A stretch of 64,000 nt of DNA, taken from NCBI RefSeq assembly GCF_900637205.1, contig NZ_LR134355.1, forward strand, positions 4,960,001 to 5,024,000, given 5' to 3'. Of the stretch, positions 34,305 through 42,290 are shown piece after piece. Position numbers and translations under genes: made by a program. A model generated the notes under the pieces. That model searched no databases. It worked only from the letters and a program-made list of their open reading frames with translations, and was not told the DNA's origin. Origin of the DNA: Mycolicibacterium chitae (GTDB lineage Bacteria > Actinomycetota > Actinomycetes > Mycobacteriales > Mycobacteriaceae). Position 1 is the stretch's first letter, and every line of letters begins with the position of its first letter.

Positions 34305-35654
34305 GTGTCGCTGCAGCACTCCGCCGATGACCGGGCACCTTCGACAGCGTCACCGGTCGAGGACGCCGATCCGCTCTCGCGCGAGAGTTCGCGTCGCGCC
34401 GAGATCCTCACCACCGCCGAGGCCCTGATCGCCACGACGGGCCTGCGCACGTCGCTGCAGCAGATCGCCAGCGCCGCGGGGATCCTCACGGGAAGCCTCT
34501 ACCACCACTTCGCCTCCAAGGAGGCGTTGCTCATCGAACTCGTGCGCCGGTATCACGCGGATCTGGCCGAGGTCGGCGCCGCGGGATTGCGCCGACTCGA
34601 CGCCGCCGACGCCACCGACGTCGAGGACAGGATCATCGAACTCGCGGCGGATATCGCCCGCTGCGCCGTGCGCAACCGGGCCGCGCTGCAGATGTCCTTC
34701 CTCGAAGCCCCCACGGAGAGCCAGGAATTAAAGGACCTGCTGAGTCGGCGGCCCGTCGCGATCCAGGACGCGATGGTCCAGACGCTGCGGGCCGGGCGTT
34801 GGAGCGGATACCTGCGGGCGGATCTGGACCTGGCCCCGCTGGCCGATCGGATCTGCCAGTCGATGCTGCACGTCGGCCTCGACGTCATCCGGTGTGACGC
34901 GCCCGCCGACGACGTGGCCCGGGTGCTGTGTCAGATCTTGTTGCACGGCCTGGCCGCGCAACCCGCCGAGGACCGCCGCCTCGACCGCTCGGCCGCCCGC
35001 GCCGCCGCCGACGCCGCGCTGGCCCAGTGGGGCGACAGCGCCGATCCGGTGGCCGCCGCCCGGACCGACCACCCCCCGTCGAACGGCGAGGCGAAGGCCG
35101 ACCACATCCGCCGGTCGGCGCGTACGGTGTTTGCGCGCAAGGGTTTCGAGCTGACCACCATCCGTGACATCGCCGCCGAGGCCGGTCTCAATGCCGCCAC
35201 GGTGTACCGGGTGATCGGCGCCAAGGACCGGTTACTGGGGTCCATCATGCAGGCCTTCGGCGACAAGATCGGCGCGGCCACGGTGGCCGCGCTGGAGTCG
35301 GATTCCACCACCGTCGAGAAGCTCGACGCCGTGATCTGGACCCACATCAACGCGGTCCTGCGGTTTCCGGACGAATGGAAGATCCAGCTCGCCTGGATGC
35401 GCCACGCCCCATCCGACAACCAGAGCCCCGCGCACTCCTTCGGGCAGCGCATGCAGGATCTGGCGGAACTGCTGGTGCAGGGGTTGGACGACGGCGACCT
35501 GCGGGTCGAACCGCGGCCGCCGCTGGATCTGCTGGCCCGCTGCGTGATCGACGTGCTGTGGGTACCGGAGAACCTGATCCGCGATCTCGGCGCCGAGGGC
35601 GCCCTGGGGATGGCCCGCGACGACGTGATCCGGGGCGTCGCCAGCCGCGCCTGA
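34305..35654 (+). CDS. Mce3R-like double-TetR transcriptional regulator (copy 2)
   Basis: A regulator of about 449 residues, paralogous to the gene at 23359. The first DNA-binding unit (residues about 25-75) contains RTSLQQIASAAGILTGSLYHHF, almost the same as copy 1. The second (about 264-312) contains TTIRDIAAEAGLNAATVYRV. Each is followed by a ligand-type helical domain (for example AALQMSFLEAPTES and IQLAWMRHAPSDN). Near identity of the first recognition helices predicts overlapping half-site recognition by the two paralogues. GTG 34305 is chosen with GGAGG four bases upstream; ATG 34254 is possible. The tail of the gene converges with the amidohydrolase. Confidence 0.88.
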   Translation: MSLQHSADDRAPSTASPVEDADPLSRESSRRAEILTTAEALIATTGLRTSLQQIASAAGILTGSLYHHFASKEALLIELVRRYHADLAEVGAAGLRRLDAADATDVEDRIIELAADIARCAVRNRAALQMSFLEAPTESQELKDLLSRRPVAIQDAMVQTLRAGRWSGYLRADLDLAPLADRICQSMLHVGLDVIRCDAPADDVARVLCQILLHGLAAQPAEDRRLDRSAARAAADAALAQWGDSADPVAAARTDHPPSNGEAKADHIRRSARTVFARKGFELTTIRDIAAEAGLNAATVYRVIGAKDRLLGSIMQAFGDKIGAATVAALESDSTTVEKLDAVIWTHINAVLRFPDEWKIQLAWMRHAPSDNQSPAHSFGQRMQDLAELLVQGLDDGDLRVEPRPPLDLLARCVIDVLWVPENLIRDLGAEGALGMARDDVIRGVASRA

Positions 35655-35674
35655 CCCGGATCACGCCGTCCGAC

Positions 35675-36955
35675 TCACGTCGGCAGCTTGGCCGCCAGAT
35701 CGAGCACCGTGACGGTGTCGGTGCCGGTCTTCTTCAACCGCTCCGAGGAGCGGAAGCCCAGGTCCACATCGGTGGCCTGGGCGCGCAGGGCACCAACCGT
35801 CAGATCCTCCTTGCGGTGGTGGGCGAACATATCGAAGCTGTAGAGCCGCAACGCATTTTGATGGGTGATCTTGTCCACCTCGACGTCGGGGACCCCGTCC
35901 AGATACAGCGACAGCGACTCCGGTGCCAGCGGCCAGGTCGAATCTGAGTGCGGATAGTCGCATTCCCAGGTGACCATGTCGAGGTTGAGCTTGTGCCGGC
36001 TCTCGACGCCGAAGCCGTCGTCGATGAAGCACAGCGCGATCCGCTCCAGAAAGACCTCGCTGGGCAGCTTGCCGCCGAAGTTCTGGTGCGTCCAGGCCCG
36101 GTGCATCGTGTACACGCGGTCGATGCGCTCGAGGAAGTAGGGCACCCACCCGATCCCGCCCTCCGACAACGCAAAGGTCAGGTCGGGCCACCGGCGTAGC
36201 GTGGGCGACCAGATCAGGTCCGCGGCGGCCTGCACGATGCTCATCGGCTGCAGCGTCATCATCGTGTCCACGGGGGCGTCCACGGATGTGATCACCACGC
36301 TCGACGACGACCCGATGTGCAGGTTGACCACGGTGTTCTCGTCGCTGCACGCCTGCCAGAACGGATCCCAATGCGGATCGTGCAACGACGGGTAGTTCAG
36401 CTTGGTCGGGTTCTCCGAGAAGGTCACGGCGTGGCAGCCCTTGCGGGCGACCCGCCGCACCTCGTCGGCCATGAGTTGCGGATCCCAGATCGGCGGCAGC
36501 GCCTGCGGGATCATCCGCCCCGGGTACGCACCGCACCATTCGTCGATGTGCCAGTCGTTGTAGGCCCGCAGCACGGCGAGCCCGAGATCCTTGTCCTGGG
36601 CGCGGGCGAAGTACTGGCCGCAGAACTGCGGATACGACGGGAAGTTCAGGGCGGCCGCGACCCCGTTGGCGTTCATGTCGCGGATGCGTTCGTGGATGTC
36701 GTAGCAGCCCTCGCGGATCTCGGAGAGCTTGGTCGGCTCGGCGCCGTACTCGTCGGGCGGCCGGCCCGCCACGGCGTTGAGGCCGACATTCGTCGCCTCC
36801 TGCCCCTCGAAGACCCAGGCGTCGGTGCCGTCGGCGCGCTGGATCAGCTTGGGTACGTCATCCTTGTACTTGTCCGGGATGTGGCCCTCGAACATGTCCG
36901 GCGGTTCCACCAGATGATCGTCGACCGAGACCAGCACGAAGTCATTCATGTTCAT
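35675..36955 (-). CDS. Amidohydrolase-2 family metal-dependent hydrolase
   Basis: A 426-residue protein of the ACMSD/amidohydrolase-2 class, found widely in mycobacterial catabolic clusters. It starts VLVSVDDHLVEPPDMF (the DxH metal-site region usual for the family is here DDH), continues with GVAAALNFPSYPQFCG, VVNLHIGSS with a histidine metal ligand, ALSEGGIGWVPYFLERID, and WECDYPHSDSTWP, whose aspartate and histidine complete the site. It probably decarboxylates or hydrolyses a ring or acid intermediate. The promoter at 36964-36992 would place the transcript start only a few bases from the ATG, so the mRNA may be nearly leaderless. Confidence 0.87.
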   Translation of the reverse strand: MNMNDFVLVSVDDHLVEPPDMFEGHIPDKYKDDVPKLIQRADGTDAWVFEGQEATNVGLNAVAGRPPDEYGAEPTKLSEIREGCYDIHERIRDMNANGVAAALNFPSYPQFCGQYFARAQDKDLGLAVLRAYNDWHIDEWCGAYPGRMIPQALPPIWDPQLMADEVRRVARKGCHAVTFSENPTKLNYPSLHDPHWDPFWQACSDENTVVNLHIGSSSSVVITSVDAPVDTMMTLQPMSIVQAAADLIWSPTLRRWPDLTFALSEGGIGWVPYFLERIDRVYTMHRAWTHQNFGGKLPSEVFLERIALCFIDDGFGVESRHKLNLDMVTWECDYPHSDSTWPLAPESLSLYLDGVPDVEVDKITHQNALRLYSFDMFAHHRKEDLTVGALRAQATDVDLGFRSSERLKKTGTDTVTVLDLAAKLPT

Positions 36956-36963
36956 GGCGGACG

Positions 36964-36992
36964 ACGCTAGAGTGAAACAGATATTAGGTCAA
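36964..36992 (-). promoter_or_regulatory. Promoter with embedded regulon operator
   Basis: Minus-strand TTGACC (36992-36987) and TAGCGT (36969-36964), separated by 17 bp, point at the amidohydrolase. The operator AACAGATATTAGGTC (plus strand 36976-36990) overlaps the -35 box and spacer. It is an exact consensus match. Confidence 0.72.
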
Positions 36993-37084
36993 TAGTTTGG
37001 GCGTCGCCAAACCTGGAATGCTGGCTGAACCCGGTTACTACCTCGCCATTGACCACAGCGGCCGGACGCCGCTAGTCTGGCCAG

Positions 37085-37099
37085 AACAAACGTTAGGTT
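37085..37099 (+). promoter_or_regulatory. Putative operator upstream of P450
   Basis: AACAAACGTTAGGTT, 49 bp before the GTG of the P450 gene. Its right half (TAGGTT) could itself serve as a -10 box. No matching -35 at 17 bp was found. Confidence 0.65.
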
Positions 37100-37148
37100 T
37101 TCTCGGATCACCTCCGGTGGTCGGCAGCGAATGGAGCAGGAGCGCCTT

Positions 37149-38417
37149 GTGACCGACTTCGACACGATGGATTTCTTCACCGACGAGACCCTGGTCCCGG
37201 ACCCGTACCCCTACTTCGACCACCTGCGCTCGAAGTGCCCGGTCACCAACGCCACGCCGTTCAACGTGCTCGCGGTGACCGGCTACGAGGAGGCGCTGGC
37301 CGTCTACAAGGACCAGTCCTTCTCGTCGTGCGTCTCGGTGGCCGGGCCGTTCTCGGGCCTGCCGTTCGGGCCGGGGGATTCCGACGATGTCTCCGAGCTG
37401 ATCGAGCAACATCGCGGTCAGGTGCCGATGGCCGAGCACATCACCACCGAGGACCCGCCGGTGCACACCCGCACCCGCGCGCTGCTCAACCGGCTGATCA
37501 CCCCGAAGCGCCTCAGCGAGAACGAAGACTTCATGTGGCGGTTGGCCGACCAGCAACTGGACACCTTCCTCGAACGCGGGACCTGCGAATTCCTCACCGA
37601 CTACGCGAAGCCGTTCTCGCTGCTGGTGATCGCCGACCTGTTGGGCGTGCCCGCCGAGGATCACGAGGAGTTCAAGGCCGCGTTCGCGCTGTCCCAGGTC
37701 GGCGAGCTGGGACAGGAGGCGCCGACCGACCACAATCCGCTGAGCTGGCTGAACGAGAAATTCTACGGCTACATCGAGGACCGCCGACGCACACCGCGCG
37801 GCGATGTACTGACCGAGCTGGCCCAGGCCAAACACGAGGACGGCTCGACACCGGACATCGAACACGTGATGAACCTGTCGACGTTCCTGTTCGCCGCCGG
37901 CACCGAGACCACCACCAAGCTGGTCAGCGCCGCGGTGCGCATCATCGGCGAGAACCCGCACTTCGAGACCGAGCTGCGCGACGACCGCAGCAGGATTCCG
38001 TCCTTCCTCGAGGAGACGCTGCGGGTGGAGAGCCCGGTCAAGGCGCACTTCCGGATGGCGCGCACCACAACGAAGTTGGGCGAGGTGGAGGTGCCGGCCG
38101 GCACCACGGTGATGGTGTTGCCCGGCGCGTGCAACCGCGACGAGCGAAAATTCCCGGATCCCGACACCTTCCGGCCCGATCGCGCTAACGTCCGGGAACA
38201 GATCGCGTTCATTCGGGGCGTGCACTCCTGCCCGGGAGCGCCGCTGGCGCGCGCGGAGGGCCGGGTATCACTGAATCGGATCCTCGACCGGATGCGCGAC
38301 ATCACCATCTCGGAGGAGCACCACGGAGCGGCGGACAACCGGCACTACAGCTACGAGCCCACGTTCATCATGCGCGGGCTCAGTGAACTGAACATCACCT
38401 TCAAACCGCTCGACTGA
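37149..38417 (+). CDS. Cytochrome P450
   Basis: A 422-residue P450 of a different subfamily from the three related copies. The I-helix motif FAAGTETTTK is near residue 247, the ExxR motif in EETLRVESP, and the haem loop FIRGVHSCPG with the thiolate cysteine near 360. GTG 37149 was chosen because AGGAG lies six bases upstream; ATG 37131 is in frame. The gene is followed 22 bp later by a mycofactocin-type SDR, so hydroxylation followed by alcohol oxidation is a natural reading. An operator copy lies upstream. Confidence 0.92.
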   Translation: MTDFDTMDFFTDETLVPDPYPYFDHLRSKCPVTNATPFNVLAVTGYEEALAVYKDQSFSSCVSVAGPFSGLPFGPGDSDDVSELIEQHRGQVPMAEHITTEDPPVHTRTRALLNRLITPKRLSENEDFMWRLADQQLDTFLERGTCEFLTDYAKPFSLLVIADLLGVPAEDHEEFKAAFALSQVGELGQEAPTDHNPLSWLNEKFYGYIEDRRRTPRGDVLTELAQAKHEDGSTPDIEHVMNLSTFLFAAGTETTTKLVSAAVRIIGENPHFETELRDDRSRIPSFLEETLRVESPVKAHFRMARTTTKLGEVEVPAGTTVMVLPGACNRDERKFPDPDTFRPDRANVREQIAFIRGVHSCPGAPLARAEGRVSLNRILDRMRDITISEEHHGAADNRHYSYEPTFIMRGLSELNITFKPLD

Positions 38418-38439
38418 ACCGACAGCAAAGGGAACACAT

Positions 38440-39318
38440 ATGACCGGAAAGCTCAGCGGCAAAGTCGCTTTCATCACCGGGGCGGCGCGTGGTCAGGGCC
38501 GCGCACACGCGCTGGCGATGGCGCGCGAGGGCGCCGACATCATCGCGGTCGACATCTGTCGCGACATCGCGTCCAACCCCTATCCGCTGGCCACGCCCGA
38601 CGACCTGGCCGAGACCGAACGCTCGGTCAAGGAACTCGGCCGCCGGATCGTGGCCCGCGTCGCCGATGTCCGTGAGCGCCACGAACTCCGGGATGCCCTG
38701 GAGGCGGGCGTGGCCGACCTGGGCCGGGTCGACATCGTCGTCGCCAACGCCGGCATCCTGCCCATGGCGATGGGCAACCCGGACCCGATGGGCTTCGTCG
38801 ACGCCTCCGACGTCGACCTGGTCGGCGTGATGAACACCGTGGCCGTCGCGGTCCCGCACCTGCCCGACGGCTCGTCGATCATCGTGACCGGTTCGACGGC
38901 CGGCATGATCCGCGGCACCACCACCAGCCCGGACATGGGCCCCGGCGGGGCCGGCTACGGCTGGAGCAAGCGCGTGGTCATCGAGTACGTGGAGGAGATG
39001 AGTCTGCACCTGGCGCCCAAGATGATTCGCGTCAACGCGATCCATCCGACGAACTGCAACACGCACCTGTTGCAGAACGAGGGCATGTACGGGGTGTTCC
39101 GCCCGGACCTGAAGGCCGAGGGCAAGACGGCCACCCGCGAGGATGCCGAACCGCTGTTCTCGCTCTTCCAGGCGATGCCCATCCCCTACGTCGAACCGGA
39201 GGACATGGCCCACCTCGGGGTGTTCCTGGCCAGCGACGAGAGCCGCTACATCACCGGTCAACAGATCCGGGTGGACGCCGGGTCGCTGCTCAAGTGGCCC
39301 AACGGCCCCGGCGGCTAG
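38440..39318 (+). CDS. Mycofactocin-coupled SDR-family oxidoreductase
   Basis: A 292-residue SDR with TGAARGQGRAHA at the N-terminus, NAGILP, TGSTAGMI and the YGWSK catalytic pair. The insertion after the second strand (NPYPLATPDDLAETERSVKE, followed by GRRIVARVADVR) is characteristic of the SDR group that holds NAD(H) tightly and passes electrons to the redox peptide mycofactocin, such as carveol dehydrogenases. It would oxidise a hydroxylated terpene- or steroid-like product of the adjacent P450. The mycofactocin biosynthetic genes are not in this window. A short AAGGGAACACAT leader precedes the ATG. Confidence 0.85.
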   Translation: MTGKLSGKVAFITGAARGQGRAHALAMAREGADIIAVDICRDIASNPYPLATPDDLAETERSVKELGRRIVARVADVRERHELRDALEAGVADLGRVDIVVANAGILPMAMGNPDPMGFVDASDVDLVGVMNTVAVAVPHLPDGSSIIVTGSTAGMIRGTTTSPDMGPGGAGYGWSKRVVIEYVEEMSLHLAPKMIRVNAIHPTNCNTHLLQNEGMYGVFRPDLKAEGKTATREDAEPLFSLFQAMPIPYVEPEDMAHLGVFLASDESRYITGQQIRVDAGSLLKWPNGPGG

Positions 39319-39353
39319 GCCGCGGGCATAGGTCCAGGAGATCTTCGCGGGAT

Positions 39354-40013
39354 TCAGTCCTGCCGGTGCAGGAAGCCATGCAGGATGGCCTGCACGAGTT
39401 CATCGACGATGGCTTCCCGCGGCGGCGGACTGTTCCCGAAGAACGTCGAACGCAGGGCCACCATCCCGACGATCATCGCCACCGTGGAGTGCGCGGGCAG
39501 ATCCGGCTGCCCCGAATGCATTCCGCGCAGACTCATCCCCTCGCCACTGATCCCGCCGAGCAGCGTCAACGCGCGCCGGATGTCGGCGATGCCGGCGCTC
39601 TCGATGTCCTCCTCGCTGAGGCCGTCGGCGGCGACCAGGGTCAGCAGCAGGCCGCGGTGGTCGACCAGGACGTCGTAGAGGCGGCCGACGAACTGCCGGG
39701 CCAGTTCCTTCTCGTCGGTCTCCTCGGGGACGACGGCCTGCCACGTCGCGCCGAACTCGTCGACGAAGTTGGTGAACGGCAGCACCAGTGCCTCCCGGAA
39801 CAGCCCGGCCTTCGATCCGAAGTGGCGGAACAACAGGTATTCGGTGACACCGGCCGCCTCGGCGATCTCACGCGTCGTGGTGCTGCGATAGTCCCGGCGG
39901 GCGAACAGGTCACGCGCGGCCTCGAGCAACAACCGACGGGCCTCGCCGGGCGCCCGACGCGGGGCCGACTTCTCTCCCGTCGACCGTCTGTTGGTCGAAC
40001 GTCCCTGGGGCAC
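39354..40013 (-). CDS. TetR-family transcriptional regulator
   Basis: A 219-residue single-unit TetR protein. The DNA-binding part reads RDYRSTTTREIAEAAGVTEYLLFRHF, preceded by a basic N-terminal stretch (GRSTNRRSTGEKSAPRR). The ligand domain fills the rest. The gene starts with GTG at 40013 and is divergent from a small membrane protein/AveC-like/P450 operon. A perfect palindrome (40085-40102) lies between them and is its likely operator. It is convergent with the mycofactocin-type SDR, 35 bp apart. Confidence 0.85.
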   Translation of the reverse strand: MPQGRSTNRRSTGEKSAPRRAPGEARRLLLEAARDLFARRDYRSTTTREIAEAAGVTEYLLFRHFGSKAGLFREALVLPFTNFVDEFGATWQAVVPEETDEKELARQFVGRLYDVLVDHRGLLLTLVAADGLSEEDIESAGIADIRRALTLLGGISGEGMSLRGMHSGQPDLPAHSTVAMIVGMVALRSTFFGNSPPPREAIVDELVQAILHGFLHRQD

Positions 40014-40084
40014 GGTGCATCACTCCTCGAACCGCCCGGCGCGGTTGACCTTTCACGATAGGCCCATGCTTGACCCAGCCCGGT

Positions 40085-40102
40085 TAATAGTGTCCACTAT
40101 TA
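40085..40102. promoter_or_regulatory. 18-bp palindrome, likely TetR operator
   Basis: TAATAGTG-TC-CACTATTA: two perfect 8-bp arms with a 2-bp centre, between the TetR gene (start 40013) and the small membrane-protein gene (start 40134). It is unrelated to the AACARATATTWGGTY motif. Confidence 0.7.
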
Positions 40103-40133
40103 CACATCGCATTGCCCGCCAAAGGAGGCAGCC

Positions 40134-40250
40134 GTGGGCGCAATTGTCATGCTCGGCACACTTTTTGGACTGATCGTCCTCATCGTCGGACTGGTGCTGT
40201 ACTTCGACCCGGAGGCGCGCGGCGCCCAGGCCCCGGAGGTTGACCAGTGA
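40134..40250 (+). CDS. 38-residue single-span membrane protein
   Basis: A small open frame with a strong AGGAGG ribosome site five to six bases before a GTG start. It encodes a short hydrophobic protein: MGAIVMLGTLFGLIVLIV and on to YFD, then an acidic, proline-containing tail ending in EVDQ. Its stop codon overlaps the start of the AveC-like gene by GTGA, so the two are translationally coupled. It has one predicted membrane segment with the tail probably on the cytoplasmic side. It may be a small subunit or stabiliser of the AveC-like protein. No family is recognised. Confidence 0.75.
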   Translation: MGAIVMLGTLFGLIVLIVGLVLYFDPEARGAQAPEVDQ

Positions 40251-41032
40251 ACGTCAGCGTCGATTTCCTGATCACCGCCGGCGTCACGTTCGCCTACGTG
40301 GGCGGCCTGGCGTTCCTGTTGATCGGCATCTACCTGAGCTACCGGCGCGGCCGACTGCATCCGCTGCTGCTGCTGTCCATCTCGGCGATCTCGTTCTCCT
40401 GGATCGAGGCGCCCTACGACTGGGCGGTGTACGCGCAGTTCCCGCCCGCGCTGCCGCGCATGCCGTCCTGGTGGCCGCTGGACATGACCTGGGGCGGGTT
40501 GCCCTCGGCGGTGCCGGTCGGCTACATCGCCTATTTCGTGCTCCCGGCCGTCATCGGCGCCGCGCTGGGCCGGTGGGTGGCCAAGAAGTTCCAGTGGCGC
40601 CGGCCGCAGACCCTGCTGGCCGTCGGGTTCGCCGTCGGCTTCTGCTGGGCGTTCGTGTTCAACGCGCTGATCGGCGCGCGCCTCGGGCTGTTCTACTACG
40701 GGTATGTCATCCCCGGCCTCGGACTCTGGGAGGGCACCAAGAACCAGTACCCGATCTACGACTCGATCGCCATGGGCGTGCAGATGATGACCTTCACCTA
40801 CCTGCTGGGGCGCACCGACGCCCAAGGCCGCAACGTCCTGGACATGTTGGCCGACAAGCTGTCCAAGACCAAGCTGCAGTCAGCACTGGTCTCGGTGGTG
40901 GCGGCCATCGTGGTCGGGCACGCGGTCTACGGTTCGGTGTTCGCACCGCACCTGGTGACCAAGCTCAACGGCTGGGTGACCTCGGGTCCCACCGAGCAGC
41001 TGTTCCCCGGCGTCCCCAACCAGCCGCAATGA
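40247..41032 (+). CDS. AveC-like (spirocyclase-family) membrane protein, short form
   Basis: A 261-residue integral membrane protein with about six hydrophobic segments. The motif WIEAPYDWAVYAQFPP followed by PSWWPLDMTW mirrors WQDPIMNWAPFAVYNP and WPENWPL in the protein at 15327, and the lengths of the intervening loops agree. I therefore place both in the AveC-like group. It starts with GTG overlapping the small upstream gene and is followed 52 bp later by a P450. In both loci an AveC-like gene keeps company with a P450 and dehydrogenases. Confidence 0.7.
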   Translation: MNVSVDFLITAGVTFAYVGGLAFLLIGIYLSYRRGRLHPLLLLSISAISFSWIEAPYDWAVYAQFPPALPRMPSWWPLDMTWGGLPSAVPVGYIAYFVLPAVIGAALGRWVAKKFQWRRPQTLLAVGFAVGFCWAFVFNALIGARLGLFYYGYVIPGLGLWEGTKNQYPIYDSIAMGVQMMTFTYLLGRTDAQGRNVLDMLADKLSKTKLQSALVSVVAAIVVGHAVYGSVFAPHLVTKLNGWVTSGPTEQLFPGVPNQPQ

Positions 41033-41084
41033 CACCTTGCGCCGCGGCTCCCGCGGCCGCCAGTATTGGAAGACGGAAACCCCA

Positions 41085-42281
41085 GTGACGATTGATCCGA
41101 TGACCGACTTGTATTACGACCCCTTCGATTTCGAGATCGACGACAACCCGTACCCGGTGTGGAAGCGCATGCGGGCCGAGGCTCCGCTGTACTACAACGA
41201 GAAGTACAACTTCTACGCGCTGAGTCGGTACGACGATGTGGCGCAGGCACTGCCGGACTGGCAGACCTACCGTTCGGGCCGGGGCACCACCGCCGACATC
41301 TTGTTCAGCGGTATCGAGGTGCCGCCCGGCATCCTGCTGTTCGAGGACCCCCCGCTGCACGACCTGCACCGCCGCCTGCTGTCGCGGGTCTTCACGCCGC
41401 GACGGATGTTGGCGGTCGAGGATCTGGTCCGCGGATTCTGCGCGCGCGCACTGGATCCGCTCGTCGGCGAGGACGGGTTCGACTTCGTCGTCGATCTAGG
41501 CGCGATCATGCCGATGCGGACCATCGGCTATCTGCTCGGCATCCCCGAGGAGGGCCAGGAGCAGATCCGCGCCCGCACCGACAAGAACATCTCGGTGGGC
41601 GAGGACGTCGGCGACGTCAGCGCGACGGTGTTCGCCGAGTCGCTGGCCCTGTTCGCCGAGTACATCGAATGGCGGGCCACCCACCCGTCCGACGATCTGA
41701 TGACCGAGTTGCTCAACGCGGAGGTCGAGGAACCCGACGGCACCCGGCGGCAACTCGAACGCACCGAGGTGCTGGCCTACACCGCGATGATCGCCGGTGC
41801 GGGCGGGGAGACCACGGCCCGGCTCATCGGGTTCATGGGCGAGCAGTTGGGCAAGCACCCCGATCAGCGTCGCGAACTCGTCGCCGATCCTTCGCTGATC
41901 CCCTCGGCGGTCGAGGAGACGCTGCGCTACGACCCGCCGTCGCCCGTGCAGGCGCGCTACGTGGCCGCCGACGTCGAACTCTACGGACAGGTCATCACCG
42001 AGGGCTCGTACATGCTGCTGATCAACGGATCGGCCAACCGCGACGAGTCCCGCTACACCGACCCGGACCGCTACGACATCCACCGCAAGGGCGGACATCT
42101 GAGCTTCGGGCAGGGCATCCACTTCTGCCTCGGCGCGGCGCTGGCCCGGCTCGAGGCGCGGGTCGCGTTCGAGGAGGTGCTCAAGCGCTGGCCGGACTGG
42201 GAGGTCGACTACTCCCGTACGCGCATGGCGCACACCTCGAGCGTGCGCGGCTGGGCACAACTCCCGGTCCGGACGCGCTGA
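41085..42281 (+). CDS. Cytochrome P450
   Basis: A 398-residue P450 closely related to those at 3189 and 46790 (shared YYDP opening, EAPLYYNE, HPSDDLMTELL, GSANRDE). The I-helix has AGAGGETTA near residue 237, the ExxR is in EETLRYDPP, and the haem loop is FGQGIHFCLG with the cysteine near 347. GTG 41085 was chosen to match the N-termini of the paralogues; the open frame continues 48 bp upstream. It is the third gene of the operon controlled by the divergent TetR gene. Confidence 0.92.
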   Translation: MTIDPMTDLYYDPFDFEIDDNPYPVWKRMRAEAPLYYNEKYNFYALSRYDDVAQALPDWQTYRSGRGTTADILFSGIEVPPGILLFEDPPLHDLHRRLLSRVFTPRRMLAVEDLVRGFCARALDPLVGEDGFDFVVDLGAIMPMRTIGYLLGIPEEGQEQIRARTDKNISVGEDVGDVSATVFAESLALFAEYIEWRATHPSDDLMTELLNAEVEEPDGTRRQLERTEVLAYTAMIAGAGGETTARLIGFMGEQLGKHPDQRRELVADPSLIPSAVEETLRYDPPSPVQARYVAADVELYGQVITEGSYMLLINGSANRDESRYTDPDRYDIHRKGGHLSFGQGIHFCLGAALARLEARVAFEEVLKRWPDWEVDYSRTRMAHTSSVRGWAQLPVRTR

Positions 42282-42290
42282 GCCGCGCCT

